40,881 nucleotides of DNA from Chitinophagaceae bacterium (GCA_028288595.1 JAQBNK010000132.1:1-40881); one strand, 5' to 3'. Counted from the stretch's first letter, positions 7,907 to 15,794 are shown. Notes: a model not told the origin generated them from the letters alone. Translations and numbers: made by a program.

Positions 7907-9532
7907 TTAATTATACATCTCTTCTTTTAAAACCTTCACTCTCTCATCTTCCATATATTCATCAAAACTCATTAATCTATCGATAATTCCTTTCGGCGTT
8001 AATTCAATAATTCTGTTGGCTACAGTTTGCATAAATGTATGATCATGCGAAGTAAGCAATACGATTCCCGGGAAGGTCTGGCAACCTTCATTAAAACTCT
8101 GAATGCTTTCAAGGTCAAGGTGATTTGTTGGCTGATCCAGCACAATCGCATTGGGATTTTGCAACATCATCCTGCTGATCATGCAGCGCACTTTTTCTCC
8201 TCCGCTCAATACGTTTGTCTTCTTTAAAATGTCATCACCACTAAATAACATCTTTCCTAAAAATCCTCTGATGAAGGGCTCGTCAGCATCCGTAACATGT
8301 GGGGGCACATATTGTCTTAACCAGTCGAGCAGTGTTAGTGAATTATTAAAGAACTCATTATTCTCAACAGGCAAATAAGCTTTTGTAATGGTTGTTCCCC
8401 ATTCATATTTACCACCTTCGGCTTCCATATTCTTGTTAATGATCTCGAAGAAATTTGTAACCGCCAAAGGGTTGCGGCTTAGAAAAGCGATCTTCTCACC
8501 TTTATTAATACTGAATGTAACCTTATCAAATAATTTTTTTCCTTCGATAGAAGTGCTCAGGTTTTCAACGTTCAAAATCTGGTTACCTACTTCACGCAAT
8601 GGCTGAAAAATAATTCCCGGGTAGCGCCTGTTAGAAGGTTCAATATCTTCAATCGTTAATTTTTCCAATGCTTTTTTACGCGATGTTGCCTGTTTACTTT
8701 TCGACGCGTTCGCAGAGAAACGGGCAATAAAGTCTAACAATGCCTGGCGCTTATCCTCTACTTTTTTGTTTTTATCAGTCATCTGGCGAGCCATCAATTG
8801 CGAAGACTCGTACCAGAAAGTATAGTTACCCGTAAATATTTTAATTTTTGCCCTGTCCACATCCGCAACGTGCGTACATACCGCATCTAAAAAGTGCCGG
8901 TCATGCGAAACAACAAGTACGATATTTTCATAATCGGCTAAAAAGTTTTCCAGCCAGCCGATGGTTTCAATATCAAGTCCGTTCGTAGGTTCATCCAGCA
9001 ATAAAATATCGGGGTTACCAAAAAGTGCTTGAGCCAGCAACACCCGCACTTTCATATTAGATGGAATTTCACTCAGCAAACTCTGGTGATAATTCTCTTT
9101 AATTCCAAGGTCTCCTAATAAACTTGCGGCATCGCTTTCCGCTTCATATCCTCCCATTTCGCCAAATTCACCTTCCAGTTCGGCAGCCTTCATACCGTCT
9201 TCTTCCGTAAATTCTTCTTTAGCATAAAGTGTTTCCCGCTCGTGCAGAACTTCCCATAATTTTTTATGGCCCATCAGCACCACATTCAGCACTTTTATTT
9301 CATCAAATTCATATTGATTTTGCCGTAAAACTGCGAGACGTTCGCCGGGAGAAATTTCAACATTACCTTTATTCGGTTCTATTTCACCGCTTAGAATTTT
9401 AAGAAAAGTAGATTTACCCGCACCGTTGGCGCCGATCACTCCATAACAATTACCCTTGATAAAATTGAGGTTTACCTCATCAAACAAAACCCTTTTCCCA
9501 TAAGCCAGGGTTACGTTTCTTACACTAATCAT
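7907..9532 (-). CDS. ABC-F ATPase, YbiT-like
   Basis: A 541-residue soluble protein with two nucleotide-binding domains joined by a charged linker (about 240-300) and no membrane segment; ABC-F proteins act on the ribosome. Domain 1 has an intact Walker A (GANGAGKST, 34-42) and Walker B (LLLDEPTNGLD, Glu181), but its signature is LSEIP, as in YbiT. Domain 2 keeps the signature LSGGEK (442-447), but its Walker A position reads LSRNPLAVTN (351-360), without Gly-Lys-Ser, and its Walker B is VLDQPTNHLD, with Gln467 in place of the catalytic Glu. One composite ATP site is canonical and the other fully degenerate. Monocistronic with its own terminator. Confidence 0.92.
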   Translation of the reverse strand: MISVRNVTLAYGKRVLFDEVNLNFIKGNCYGVIGANGAGKSTFLKILSGEIEPNKGNVEISPGERLAVLRQNQYEFDEIKVLNVVLMGHKKLWEVLHERETLYAKEEFTEEDGMKAAELEGEFGEMGGYEAESDAASLLGDLGIKENYHQSLLSEIPSNMKVRVLLAQALFGNPDILLLDEPTNGLDIETIGWLENFLADYENIVLVVSHDRHFLDAVCTHVADVDRAKIKIFTGNYTFWYESSQLMARQMTDKNKKVEDKRQALLDFIARFSANASKSKQATSRKKALEKLTIEDIEPSNRRYPGIIFQPLREVGNQILNVENLSTSIEGKKLFDKVTFSINKGEKIAFLSRNPLAVTNFFEIINKNMEAEGGKYEWGTTITKAYLPVENNEFFNNSLTLLDWLRQYVPPHVTDADEPFIRGFLGKMLFSGDDILKKTNVLSGGEKVRCMISRMMLQNPNAIVLDQPTNHLDLESIQSFNEGCQTFPGIVLLTSHDHTFMQTVANRIIELTPKGIIDRLMSFDEYMEDERVKVLKEEMYN

Positions 9533-9682
9533 TCGCTGTACTATTTTTTAAAGAGCGGCGAAGATACGATGGTAAAATGACAGGTAAAATGAATAGGACT
9601 AAGATTTTGTTGACCAGCAGCGGTTTTTCATGTTGATCGTTCCTTGCCACGCTCGGTTGAACGTCCCGTTTTCAATTGAGCT

Positions 9683-10357
9683 TTAGTCTGCGGTTTTAGC
9701 CGGCTTATATTTTTTTATGAATCTCCTCCCGATAAACATTATGACCGGTATCACGTACATACTATACAGGGGCAGTTCTACTTGCTGCGGGAATAAAGAG
9801 GAAAGCGTTACCTCAACTGCAACCCCCATTCCCAGGGCCATTGCTCCCAGGCTGCTCTGAAGAAGTATATATTTTTTCTCTGCAGCAAAGCCCGGCATGG
9901 CCAAAGTTCTTTTATCGCTGAACATATAACTGCAGAGGATGTATTGCGCTATAGCAACGCAAGCCAGGTTAATAAGATAAAGCGTAATCGGGAGTAAAAA
10001 ACCCGGTCTTATATGTTCTGTAATACCTGAGGCCGTTAACGGGAAACACACAATAAAAAAAAGAAAAACAAGGTTCCTTGCAATCACTCCGTTATTATAG
10101 CGGCGCAGGTATTTAAATAGTTTTAAGTGACGTGCCCATACCATTCCGATAAAAAAGAAACTCAGCATAAACCCCAGGAACCTGATGACTACTGGTTTAA
10201 AAGCCTTCCATACCTCGTGGGCAGAAGCGCCTTTTTCAATTTCCGGGAACTTGATCTCTATAATCAGTAAAGTGATCGCGATAGCAAAAACGGCGTCACT
10301 AAAAAGGATCATCCGCTCTAATTCAAACTCTTTATGCAGCTCATTGTGGGTAGACAT
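9683..10357 (-). CDS. TMEM175/DUF1211-family membrane protein, putative K+ channel
   Basis: A 224-residue membrane protein with about six hydrophobic segments. Its first helix carries the family hallmark R-x3-FSDAVFAIAITLL (Arg15, Phe19-Ser20-Asp21), whose residues line the pore in bacterial TMEM175 potassium channels. The size matches the single-repeat bacterial subunits that assemble as tetramers. Ion selectivity is inferred from the family. The 150 bases between its stop and the ABC-F start show no gene. Its 5' end faces the large structured RNA locus. Confidence 0.85.
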   Translation of the reverse strand: MSTHNELHKEFELERMILFSDAVFAIAITLLIIEIKFPEIEKGASAHEVWKAFKPVVIRFLGFMLSFFFIGMVWARHLKLFKYLRRYNNGVIARNLVFLFFIVCFPLTASGITEHIRPGFLLPITLYLINLACVAIAQYILCSYMFSDKRTLAMPGFAAEKKYILLQSSLGAMALGMGVAVEVTLSSLFPQQVELPLYSMYVIPVIMFIGRRFIKKYKPAKTAD

Positions 10358-10607
10358 GTAAAGAAAAATTTCGCGTCAAGATAATATTAATTCAGTTGTT
10401 ACCATCGGCGGTGCGACAAATGCGGATTAGCTGTGTTTTTACCCCTTAAAATGTGGATTTCAGCCTTTTGAAATGTGCATAAGCTGGTTAAAAACAAGTG
10501 CGTATCAAAAGGTGAAAATATTTGGAAACAGCTTATAAGCCGAACTATCTTGTATCTACAATTGAGCGCAACGTATCCCTCAAAAGAGAAATTGAAATGC
10601 TGGTTGA

Positions 10608-11222
10608 GATGAGAACGGAAAGTCGCAAGGCAGACCGGAAATCATCGGAAAACAGAAGATCAGAACAGCAATGAACAAAGTCTTCGGTTTTTCAGGCTGA
10701 AAAAAGAACCGGCAACGGTAAACTCAGTCAGCCGAAGGTTAGGGACGACCGTCAAAAGTATGTTCCTGTCCTGGAGAATAAGAAACCAGTAATGGCTCAC
10801 CTTATTCACCGAAAGGTTAAAGCGGGGAAGCTGTCAAAGGCAAAACGTTTTAACCGGTAGTGTGAAAACGGCAACGGAAGTAACAACTACCAAAGGGTTA
10901 GAACCAGCTGTAAAAGGCGAATTCTTCTCCTTGCTGAAATTGAAGAGCTGGCAACGGCTTACACATGCGGCAGAAAGATTAAGAGCCTGGCTGTCAAAGG
11001 CGGAGGTACTTAATCGGATGACTAAAGAACTGGCAACGGTAAACTGATTCATCCAACGGTTAAGAGTAAGCTGTCAAAGGCGATAAAACTGACCGTGCTG
11101 AAGAGTAAAGTCAGCAATGGCTGCTACATTCAGTGAAGATCTTAAATGAAGGACCGTAACAGGAAGCTCATCAAGATCAAAGTTGGGAGTGAAAGGCTGT
11201 CAAAGGTCAGACGCTCTTCAAC
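10608..11222 (+). repeat. Hairpin array with a period of about 40 nt and two alternating loop types
   Basis: Type A has GNRA loops at 10625, 10668, 10712, 10789, 10871, 10951, 11033 and 11114. Type B has an 8-nt loop (UGUCAAAG or close variants) at 10750, 10832, 10909, 10992, 11072, 11155 and 11198. From 10736 to 11178 the order is strictly B-A-B-A. B stems end and A stems begin with no base between them at 10855/10856, 10930/10931, 11015/11016 and 11096/11097, while A-to-B joints carry short A-rich linkers (AAA at 10892 and 10974, GAA at 11135). The true unit is thus a B-A dimer of about 80 nt. Loop-proximal sequence is conserved; outer stems are not. Confidence 0.85.
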
Positions 11223-11294
11223 GAAAGCATCAGGTCAGTAAGCAGTATGTACTTCGGTATATATGATAGACGAAACCTGGTGCTTTCTCTTTTT
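11223..11294 (+). terminator. Terminator domain of the structured RNA, with UUCG tetraloop
   Basis: A 13-bp stem (GAAAGCATCAGGT at 11223-11235 with ACCTGGTGCTTTC at 11275-11287, one G-U pair) encloses an 8-bp hairpin GUAUGUAC-UUCG-GUAUAUAU (11245-11264) with two G-U pairs and the very stable cUUCGg loop. The outer stem is followed by TCTTTTT at 11288-11294. Confidence 0.8.
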
Positions 11295-11316
11295 AAATAA
11301 CCCAACCACTATAATA

Positions 11317-11371
11317 TCTAATATCTAAATTCTAAAAGGAACATTCTTTGCCTTAGAATTTAGATATTAGA
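11317..11371. repeat. Perfect 19-bp inverted repeat
   Basis: TCTAATATCTAAATTCTAA (11317-11335) is perfectly complementary to 11353-11371, with a 17-base loop. It lies between the RNA terminator and the acylphosphatase start codon, so it would form a strong hairpin in the 5' leader of that gene. It is built from the same words as the repeats at 6027-6116 and 33204-33255. Confidence 0.8.
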
Positions 11372-11382
11372 ATTTATTTTTA

Positions 11383-11652
11383 GTGATGCCTGCATTTCAT
11401 TTAATTATCAAAGGAAAAGTCCAGGGTGTTTTCTTCCGTGTATCTGCAAAAGAAAAAGCAGATGAACTCGGTATTACCGGCTGGGTAAAAAACACGGATG
11501 ATGGAAATGTGGAAGCAGTTGCATGCGGACAGAATTCAACAACAGAAGAATTTATTACATGGTGCAGAAAAGGTCCGCGTCGGGCACAGGTAACAGAACT
11601 TATAGTTAAAGAAACCGATCAGCAAAGTTTCACTGGCTTTACTATTGTTTAA
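11383..11652 (+). CDS. acyP: Acylphosphatase
   Basis: An 89-residue enzyme that hydrolyses acyl phosphates such as carbamoyl or 1,3-bisphosphoglycerate phosphate groups. Both catalytic residues are present: Arg19 in KVQGVFFR and Asn37 in GWVKNTDDGNVE. The length is typical (about 90). The start could be either of two adjacent Met codons. Its 3' end overlaps the convergent hydrolase gene by four bases at 11649-11652, so the two genes share a stop region with no terminator between them. Confidence 0.95.
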   Translation: MMPAFHLIIKGKVQGVFFRVSAKEKADELGITGWVKNTDDGNVEAVACGQNSTTEEFITWCRKGPRRAQVTELIVKETDQQSFTGFTIV

Positions 11653-12905
11653 ACTCTTTTTATAAAATCAATTACGGTCTCAACAAATTCTTTATTAAGC
11701 GGAAGATCGGGTTGTTTATACGTTTCGAAATTGGCCTGCCTGTCTGCAGGGCCATCTTTCATAATATGGCTCATTCCTTCAATGATCTTTAAAAATGCAC
11801 CGGGTTGTGCGACTTTCAATCTTCTTGCATCATCTACGGTTACCTGTAAATCGGTAGTACCCTGTATGATCATAACGGGCATATTTAATTTACTGATCCA
11901 TGTTAATGGATTGTACCTGAACCAGGAGATCATATAAGGCTGAATAGACGGATCAAGAATTGCACTCACCATCGGATCCACTTTGCTTACTGTATGCCCG
12001 GCCTTTAAACTATCTAATATGGGCCATGCTGCTTTTGCATACGCCGGGGAAGCCTGTTCTGTCTGGCGCTTTAAAATATCGTATGCATTCTCACCGGCAC
12101 CAGCTACAGAAACAAAGGCATTCGCTTTTGTTCTTTGTGCCACCATCATTCCAATTAAAGAACCTTCGCTATGCCCTAGAATAATCACCTTAGAAAACCT
12201 TGAATCACCCTGTAATTTTTCCACCCAAAGCACGGCATCATTTAAATAATCTTCGAAGCGAACATCTTCCTGTTTCATTTTAGAATCAGTGCTTTCACCG
12301 ATCATTCTCTTATCATACCTAACCGAGGCGATACCAGATTTCGATAATTCTGCCGCCAGCATTTTGTATGAATTCATCGTATAGCCGGGTGAAGAATTGC
12401 CATTGCGGTCTGTGGGCCCGGAACCGGCGATAATTAATACAACAGGAACTTGAACAGTAGCACCTGCAGGCATCGCAAGTGTTCCATATAGATTTCCTTT
12501 TGGCGTGTTAACTGTGATATTTGTTTTACTTAACGAATCGGTTGATGGCCGGGGAAGAAAAAAGAATCCTTCCACTAATGAAGTAGAAGAATCGAGGGCC
12601 AGCATCAGATCTACCGCCGATTTTTCTGCAGGAGAACTATAAACAAACTGACCAGGCCTTTTACTGAGATATTTAAATGGTTGCAAAGAACCCATTTGCA
12701 TTTTTATCTGCGGCAGCATAGCGTTCCATCTTGCAGGGGTAACTGCTTTTTTCATAGTCTCACCAAATAATAAGTAAGAACTATCAGCATTACCAGATTG
12801 ATAATATTTATAAAAACTTTTTATGTTTTGCTGGTATCGTTGTTGATTCTGTGCAATAGCGCTGATGCTGATGCAGACAAGTATGAAGAGGAATATTTTT
12901 TTCAT
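11649..12905 (-). CDS. Secreted alpha/beta hydrolase with N-terminal DUF3887-like domain
   Basis: A 418-residue exported hydrolase. A signal peptide (MKKIFLFILVCISISAIAQ) covers residues 1-19. An NTF2/DUF3887-like region (about 25-115) precedes the alpha/beta-hydrolase domain. The nucleophile is Ser246 (GHSEGS), with Asp351 (GTTDLQV) and His379 (GMSHIMKD) as likely triad partners; AGSGPTDRNG (160-169) is the oxyanion-loop segment. The substrate is unknown; peptidase or esterase activity is possible. Convergent with acyP. Confidence 0.85.
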   Translation of the reverse strand: MKKIFLFILVCISISAIAQNQQRYQQNIKSFYKYYQSGNADSSYLLFGETMKKAVTPARWNAMLPQIKMQMGSLQPFKYLSKRPGQFVYSSPAEKSAVDLMLALDSSTSLVEGFFFLPRPSTDSLSKTNITVNTPKGNLYGTLAMPAGATVQVPVVLIIAGSGPTDRNGNSSPGYTMNSYKMLAAELSKSGIASVRYDKRMIGESTDSKMKQEDVRFEDYLNDAVLWVEKLQGDSRFSKVIILGHSEGSLIGMMVAQRTKANAFVSVAGAGENAYDILKRQTEQASPAYAKAAWPILDSLKAGHTVSKVDPMVSAILDPSIQPYMISWFRYNPLTWISKLNMPVMIIQGTTDLQVTVDDARRLKVAQPGAFLKIIEGMSHIMKDGPADRQANFETYKQPDLPLNKEFVETVIDFIKRV

Positions 12906-13026
12906 ACTTAAAAATAAGAATTACGATGGAGGTTGTATAAATAAATCAGCAATACTTTTTGCTTACTGAATGTTTTATAACTTAAACGATCAACATAAAA
13001 AATTGCTTAATAATGCCAATAAAAAA

Positions 13027-13043
13027 GCCCGCAGATTGCGGGC
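13027..13043 (-). terminator. Terminator of the citrate synthase gene
   Basis: GCCCGCA and TGCGGGC (7-bp GC-rich stem, loop GAT), followed on the minus strand by TTTTTTATT. It lies 20 bases after the citrate synthase stop codon. Confidence 0.88.
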
Positions 13044-13062
13044 TTAATAATATTTATTGTTT

Positions 13063-14388
13063 TTATTCACCCCATATCTCATCTTTTCCTTCCAGCCATC
13101 CTTTTACAGATTCCGTGGTAACACTTTTTGGTCTTTCGAGAGGAAAGGCCAGGGCCCTGTCCCAGCAAAGACTTGCCAGTACTCCTAAAGAGCGGCTCAC
13201 AGCAAATAGAACAGTATAAAATTCGTATTCCTTCATTCCAAAATATACCAGTAAAGCACCACTATGCGCATCTACATTCGGCCATGGATTTTTAATCTTA
13301 CCGAGTGATTGCAGTATTGGCGGAACTGCTTCATAAATGTTCCAAACGGTTTTCACCAGCGGATCATCGGGCATATGCTTTTTTCCAAATTCCATTTGTG
13401 CAGTAAAACGGGGATCTGTTTTACGCAACACCGCATGGCCATAACCCGGAACCACTTTACCACCTTCTAAAGTCTTTTTTACATAAGCCGCAATTTGTTC
13501 CTGGCTAGGTTCTTCTGTTCCCAGTTCTTCCCTCATTTCAAATATCCATTTGATCACTTCCTGGTTTGCCAGTCCGTGCAAAGGCCCGGCGAGACCATTC
13601 ATCCCAGCAGCAAAACTTAAATAAGGATCACTTAATGCAGATCCGACAAGGTGTGTAGTGTGTGCTGAAACATTACCACCTTCATGATCGGCATGTATGG
13701 TCATATAAAGACGCATCAACTCTTTAAAACTTTCATCTTCGTAACCCATCATGTGAGCGAGATTACCTGCCCAGTCGAGCAAACCATTCGGTTGTATGTG
13801 CTCATTATTTTTATACTTGCGGCGGTATACATATGCAGCGATCCTGGGAAGCCGTGCGATCAGATCCATCGCATCATCGAATACGGGTTCCCAGTAATCT
13901 TTTTTATTTATGCCCTTTGCATAAGCTTTAGCAAAATTACTTTCAGTCTGGAGGGCCATCACCCCGATTACAAACATAGTCATCGGGTGGGCTGTAATTG
14001 GCAGTGCATCAATTGTTGCAAAAACATGATTGGGTACATGACTTCTTCTTTGCCACACAGAAGTAATATGTTGTGCATCATCTTCGGTCGGCAATTCGCC
14101 TACCAGCATCAAATGAAATAATCCTTCCGGAAGTGGTTCATCACCACCCGGGGCTTTCGGTAATTTTTGTTGTAATTCAGGGATCGAAAAACCGCGGAAC
14201 CTGATGCCTTCCTGCGGATCCAGCAAACTGGTTTCTGTAACCAGCCCGGTTATTCCACGCATGCCCTGGTAAACCTGGGAAAGCGTTACTTCACCAATTT
14301 TTTTATTACCATGTTCCTTCAATAAATCTTTGATTTCGGCTCCTGCCGCTTCAGCTTTCAACTTGAATTTATCTTTAACCACTCCCAT
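13063..14388 (-). CDS. gltA: Citrate synthase, eukaryotic (mitochondrial) type
   Basis: A 441-residue enzyme that condenses acetyl-CoA with oxaloacetate at the entry to the TCA cycle. Catalytic residues are His271 (GPLHGLANQ), His318 (PGYGHAVLRKTDPR) and Asp373 (NVDAHSG). The segment LSFAAGMNGLAGPLHGLANQ and the overall length resemble animal and fungal mitochondrial citrate synthases rather than the E. coli NADH-regulated type; such enzymes are known in Bacteroidota. It is flanked downstream by its own terminator and read from an unidentified promoter in the 14389-14568 gap. Confidence 0.93.
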   Translation of the reverse strand: MGVVKDKFKLKAEAAGAEIKDLLKEHGNKKIGEVTLSQVYQGMRGITGLVTETSLLDPQEGIRFRGFSIPELQQKLPKAPGGDEPLPEGLFHLMLVGELPTEDDAQHITSVWQRRSHVPNHVFATIDALPITAHPMTMFVIGVMALQTESNFAKAYAKGINKKDYWEPVFDDAMDLIARLPRIAAYVYRRKYKNNEHIQPNGLLDWAGNLAHMMGYEDESFKELMRLYMTIHADHEGGNVSAHTTHLVGSALSDPYLSFAAGMNGLAGPLHGLANQEVIKWIFEMREELGTEEPSQEQIAAYVKKTLEGGKVVPGYGHAVLRKTDPRFTAQMEFGKKHMPDDPLVKTVWNIYEAVPPILQSLGKIKNPWPNVDAHSGALLVYFGMKEYEFYTVLFAVSRSLGVLASLCWDRALAFPLERPKSVTTESVKGWLEGKDEIWGE

Positions 14389-14482
14389 TGCGCAAATTTT
14401 ATATACAGCTAAGCATTAAGGTTTTAAAATGCACTATAAAGGTAGGAAAGAACAGGTTATTTGTTACAGGATTTATACGAAT

Positions 14483-14552
14483 GATACCGCATGTGCGATG
14501 TATGGTGTACGATGTACGATACTTACAAGTCGTTACATCGTGCAATGGTATC
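14483..14552. repeat. Imperfect inverted repeat of ATGTACGAT-like words
   Basis: The arm 14483-14502 (GATACCGCATGTGCGATGTA) pairs imperfectly with 14534-14552 (TACATCGTGCAATGGTATC); between them lie direct repeats GTACGATGTACGAT. Noncoding, between the citrate synthase start and the 3' end of the LptF/G gene. Confidence 0.6.
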
Positions 14553-14568
14553 GTGCCCACTGCAGGAC

Positions 14569-15660
14569 TTATTTCGGTGCCCTGCGGTAAAAGAAATAAG
14601 CAACAACAATAAAAATAAAAGCCGGTATCCAGGCTGCCAGCAAAGGAGGCAAATTTCCCTTAGTAGAAAATATGGTGGAGAAGCGGTCTGTTAGAATAAA
14701 CATTGCCGCTGTTAGAAAACCGATTGCCAGGTGCATACCACTGCCGCCCCTAACCTTACGGGATGCAACAGCAACACCTATCAATGTTAAAATCATTACA
14801 GATGCAGCCGATGCATCTCTTTTATAACGTTCAATTTTAAGTTCATTGATCTGTTCTGATCCTCTCAGTTCTTCCAGCTTAATGAACTGGTTTAGCTCCG
14901 GGGTGGTTAATTTATTTTTTGCATATTCATCACGGGAAAGATCGAATGGTTTGAAATTGAAATTCATATCCCTTGTTGTTTCGGAACTTACCTCCTCTTT
15001 CAGCGGGTGAATTTTTCTTTCTATTACTGTCTGAAGCGACCATTTTTTCTTGGCAGTATCCCATCTTATGGTCTCTGCCCTTAAATTATAAACAAGCTGG
15101 TTCTTAATTATTTTATGCATGAAAAAAGGGCCACCCGATTTTGAACCTGTATCATAATAATGTATGCCTGCATAAGTAAAAGTATCAACCCTGAAATAAA
15201 TATTACTGGTGGTTCGCATGAGCGGGTTATAACTGGAGTTGCCATTCACATACCTCGCTTCAAAATCAGTCCGGAGTTCCTGTGCCCTGGGAATAAGCAT
15301 ATGATTGGCAAACCACAGCATTAAAGCAAGCAATATCCCGCCGATCCAATAAGGCACCAGCATACGGCGATAACTGATACCACTTGCAAGGATGGCAATG
15401 ATCTCACTGCGGCCGGCCATTTTAGATGTAAAAAAAATTACTGCAATAAAAACAAACAAGGGAAATAAGAGCGCCATGATATGGGGAACAAAGCCGAAGT
15501 AATAATTGGTGATGATCTTCCTGGTAGTTAACCCCGACTTTACAAAATCATCTGTTTTTTCGCTGATATCAATTACGACCGCGATAATGGTAAAAAGAAG
15601 AATGCAAAAGAAGAAAGTAATTAAAAACTTTTTTAGTATGTACCAGTCTAATTTCTTCAT
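14569..15660 (-). CDS. LptF/LptG-family permease (YjgP/YjgQ)
   Basis: A 363-residue inner-membrane protein of the lipopolysaccharide export ABC transporter. Three hydrophobic helices lie in the N-terminal 120 residues, a periplasmic beta-jellyroll-like domain spans about 125-270, and three helices are at the C-terminus. The N-terminal motif LDWYILKKFLITFFFCILLF and the coupling-helix region SKMAGRSEIIAILASGIS are characteristic. LptF and LptG cannot be told apart with confidence. It is downstream of tgt on the same strand across a 134-base gap. Confidence 0.88.
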   Translation of the reverse strand: MKKLDWYILKKFLITFFFCILLFTIIAVVIDISEKTDDFVKSGLTTRKIITNYYFGFVPHIMALLFPLFVFIAVIFFTSKMAGRSEIIAILASGISYRRMLVPYWIGGILLALMLWFANHMLIPRAQELRTDFEARYVNGNSSYNPLMRTTSNIYFRVDTFTYAGIHYYDTGSKSGGPFFMHKIIKNQLVYNLRAETIRWDTAKKKWSLQTVIERKIHPLKEEVSSETTRDMNFNFKPFDLSRDEYAKNKLTTPELNQFIKLEELRGSEQINELKIERYKRDASAASVMILTLIGVAVASRKVRGGSGMHLAIGFLTAAMFILTDRFSTIFSTKGNLPPLLAAWIPAFIFIVVAYFFYRRAPK

Positions 15661-15794
15661 GCTGAGGGAGAAAATACGTTTGCCTGGATCAAAAGTAAAT
15701 TAAAAAGCGTTGGCATATTGTGAAAGAAGATGCCTATGAAGGCTAAACGCAAAGAAGCATGAACTTTAAAGAACTTTATGTGCTGGTGGGAAAG

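Larger units (their letters stand above)
10457..11294 (+). ncRNA. Large unrecognised structured RNA of about 19 tandem hairpins
   Basis: No protein-like frame runs through this stretch, but it folds by eye into consecutive hairpins. Outer stems: 10457-10462/10469-10474, 10479-10486/10529-10536, 10559-10563/10590-10594 (weak), 10608/10646, 10647/10693, 10695/10733, 10736/10772, 10776/10807, 10815/10855, 10856/10891, 10895/10930, 10931/10973, 10977/11015, 11016/11054, 11056/11096, 11097/11134, 11138/11178, 11182/11222, then the terminator hairpin 11223-11287 (each pair gives outermost bases). Stems are mostly 5-10 bp with few mismatches; the longest is GGUUAAAGCG with CGUUUUAACC. Apical loops are GNRA (GCAA/GUAA) or close to UGUCAAAG. 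Plus-strand orientation is supported by the GNRA and UUCG loops and the terminal T-run. The 5' end and promoter are not clear. I do not recognise the family. Confidence 0.85.

Noticed and set aside
10862-11047. 61-codon plus-strand frame and a 72-codon minus-strand frame inside the array
   Set aside because: Both run across stems and loops without protein-like composition. The module length varies (about 77-83 nt), so no frame is kept between units.
10608-11222. CRISPR-like or tandem guide-RNA array (short repeats about every 40 nt with variable sequence between)
   Set aside because: The repeats are only about 8-10 bases, degenerate and of two kinds, and the variable stretches on either side of each repeat are complementary to each other, forming stems. 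Spacers would not pair with their neighbours. No cas, Tas or reverse transcriptase gene is nearby.
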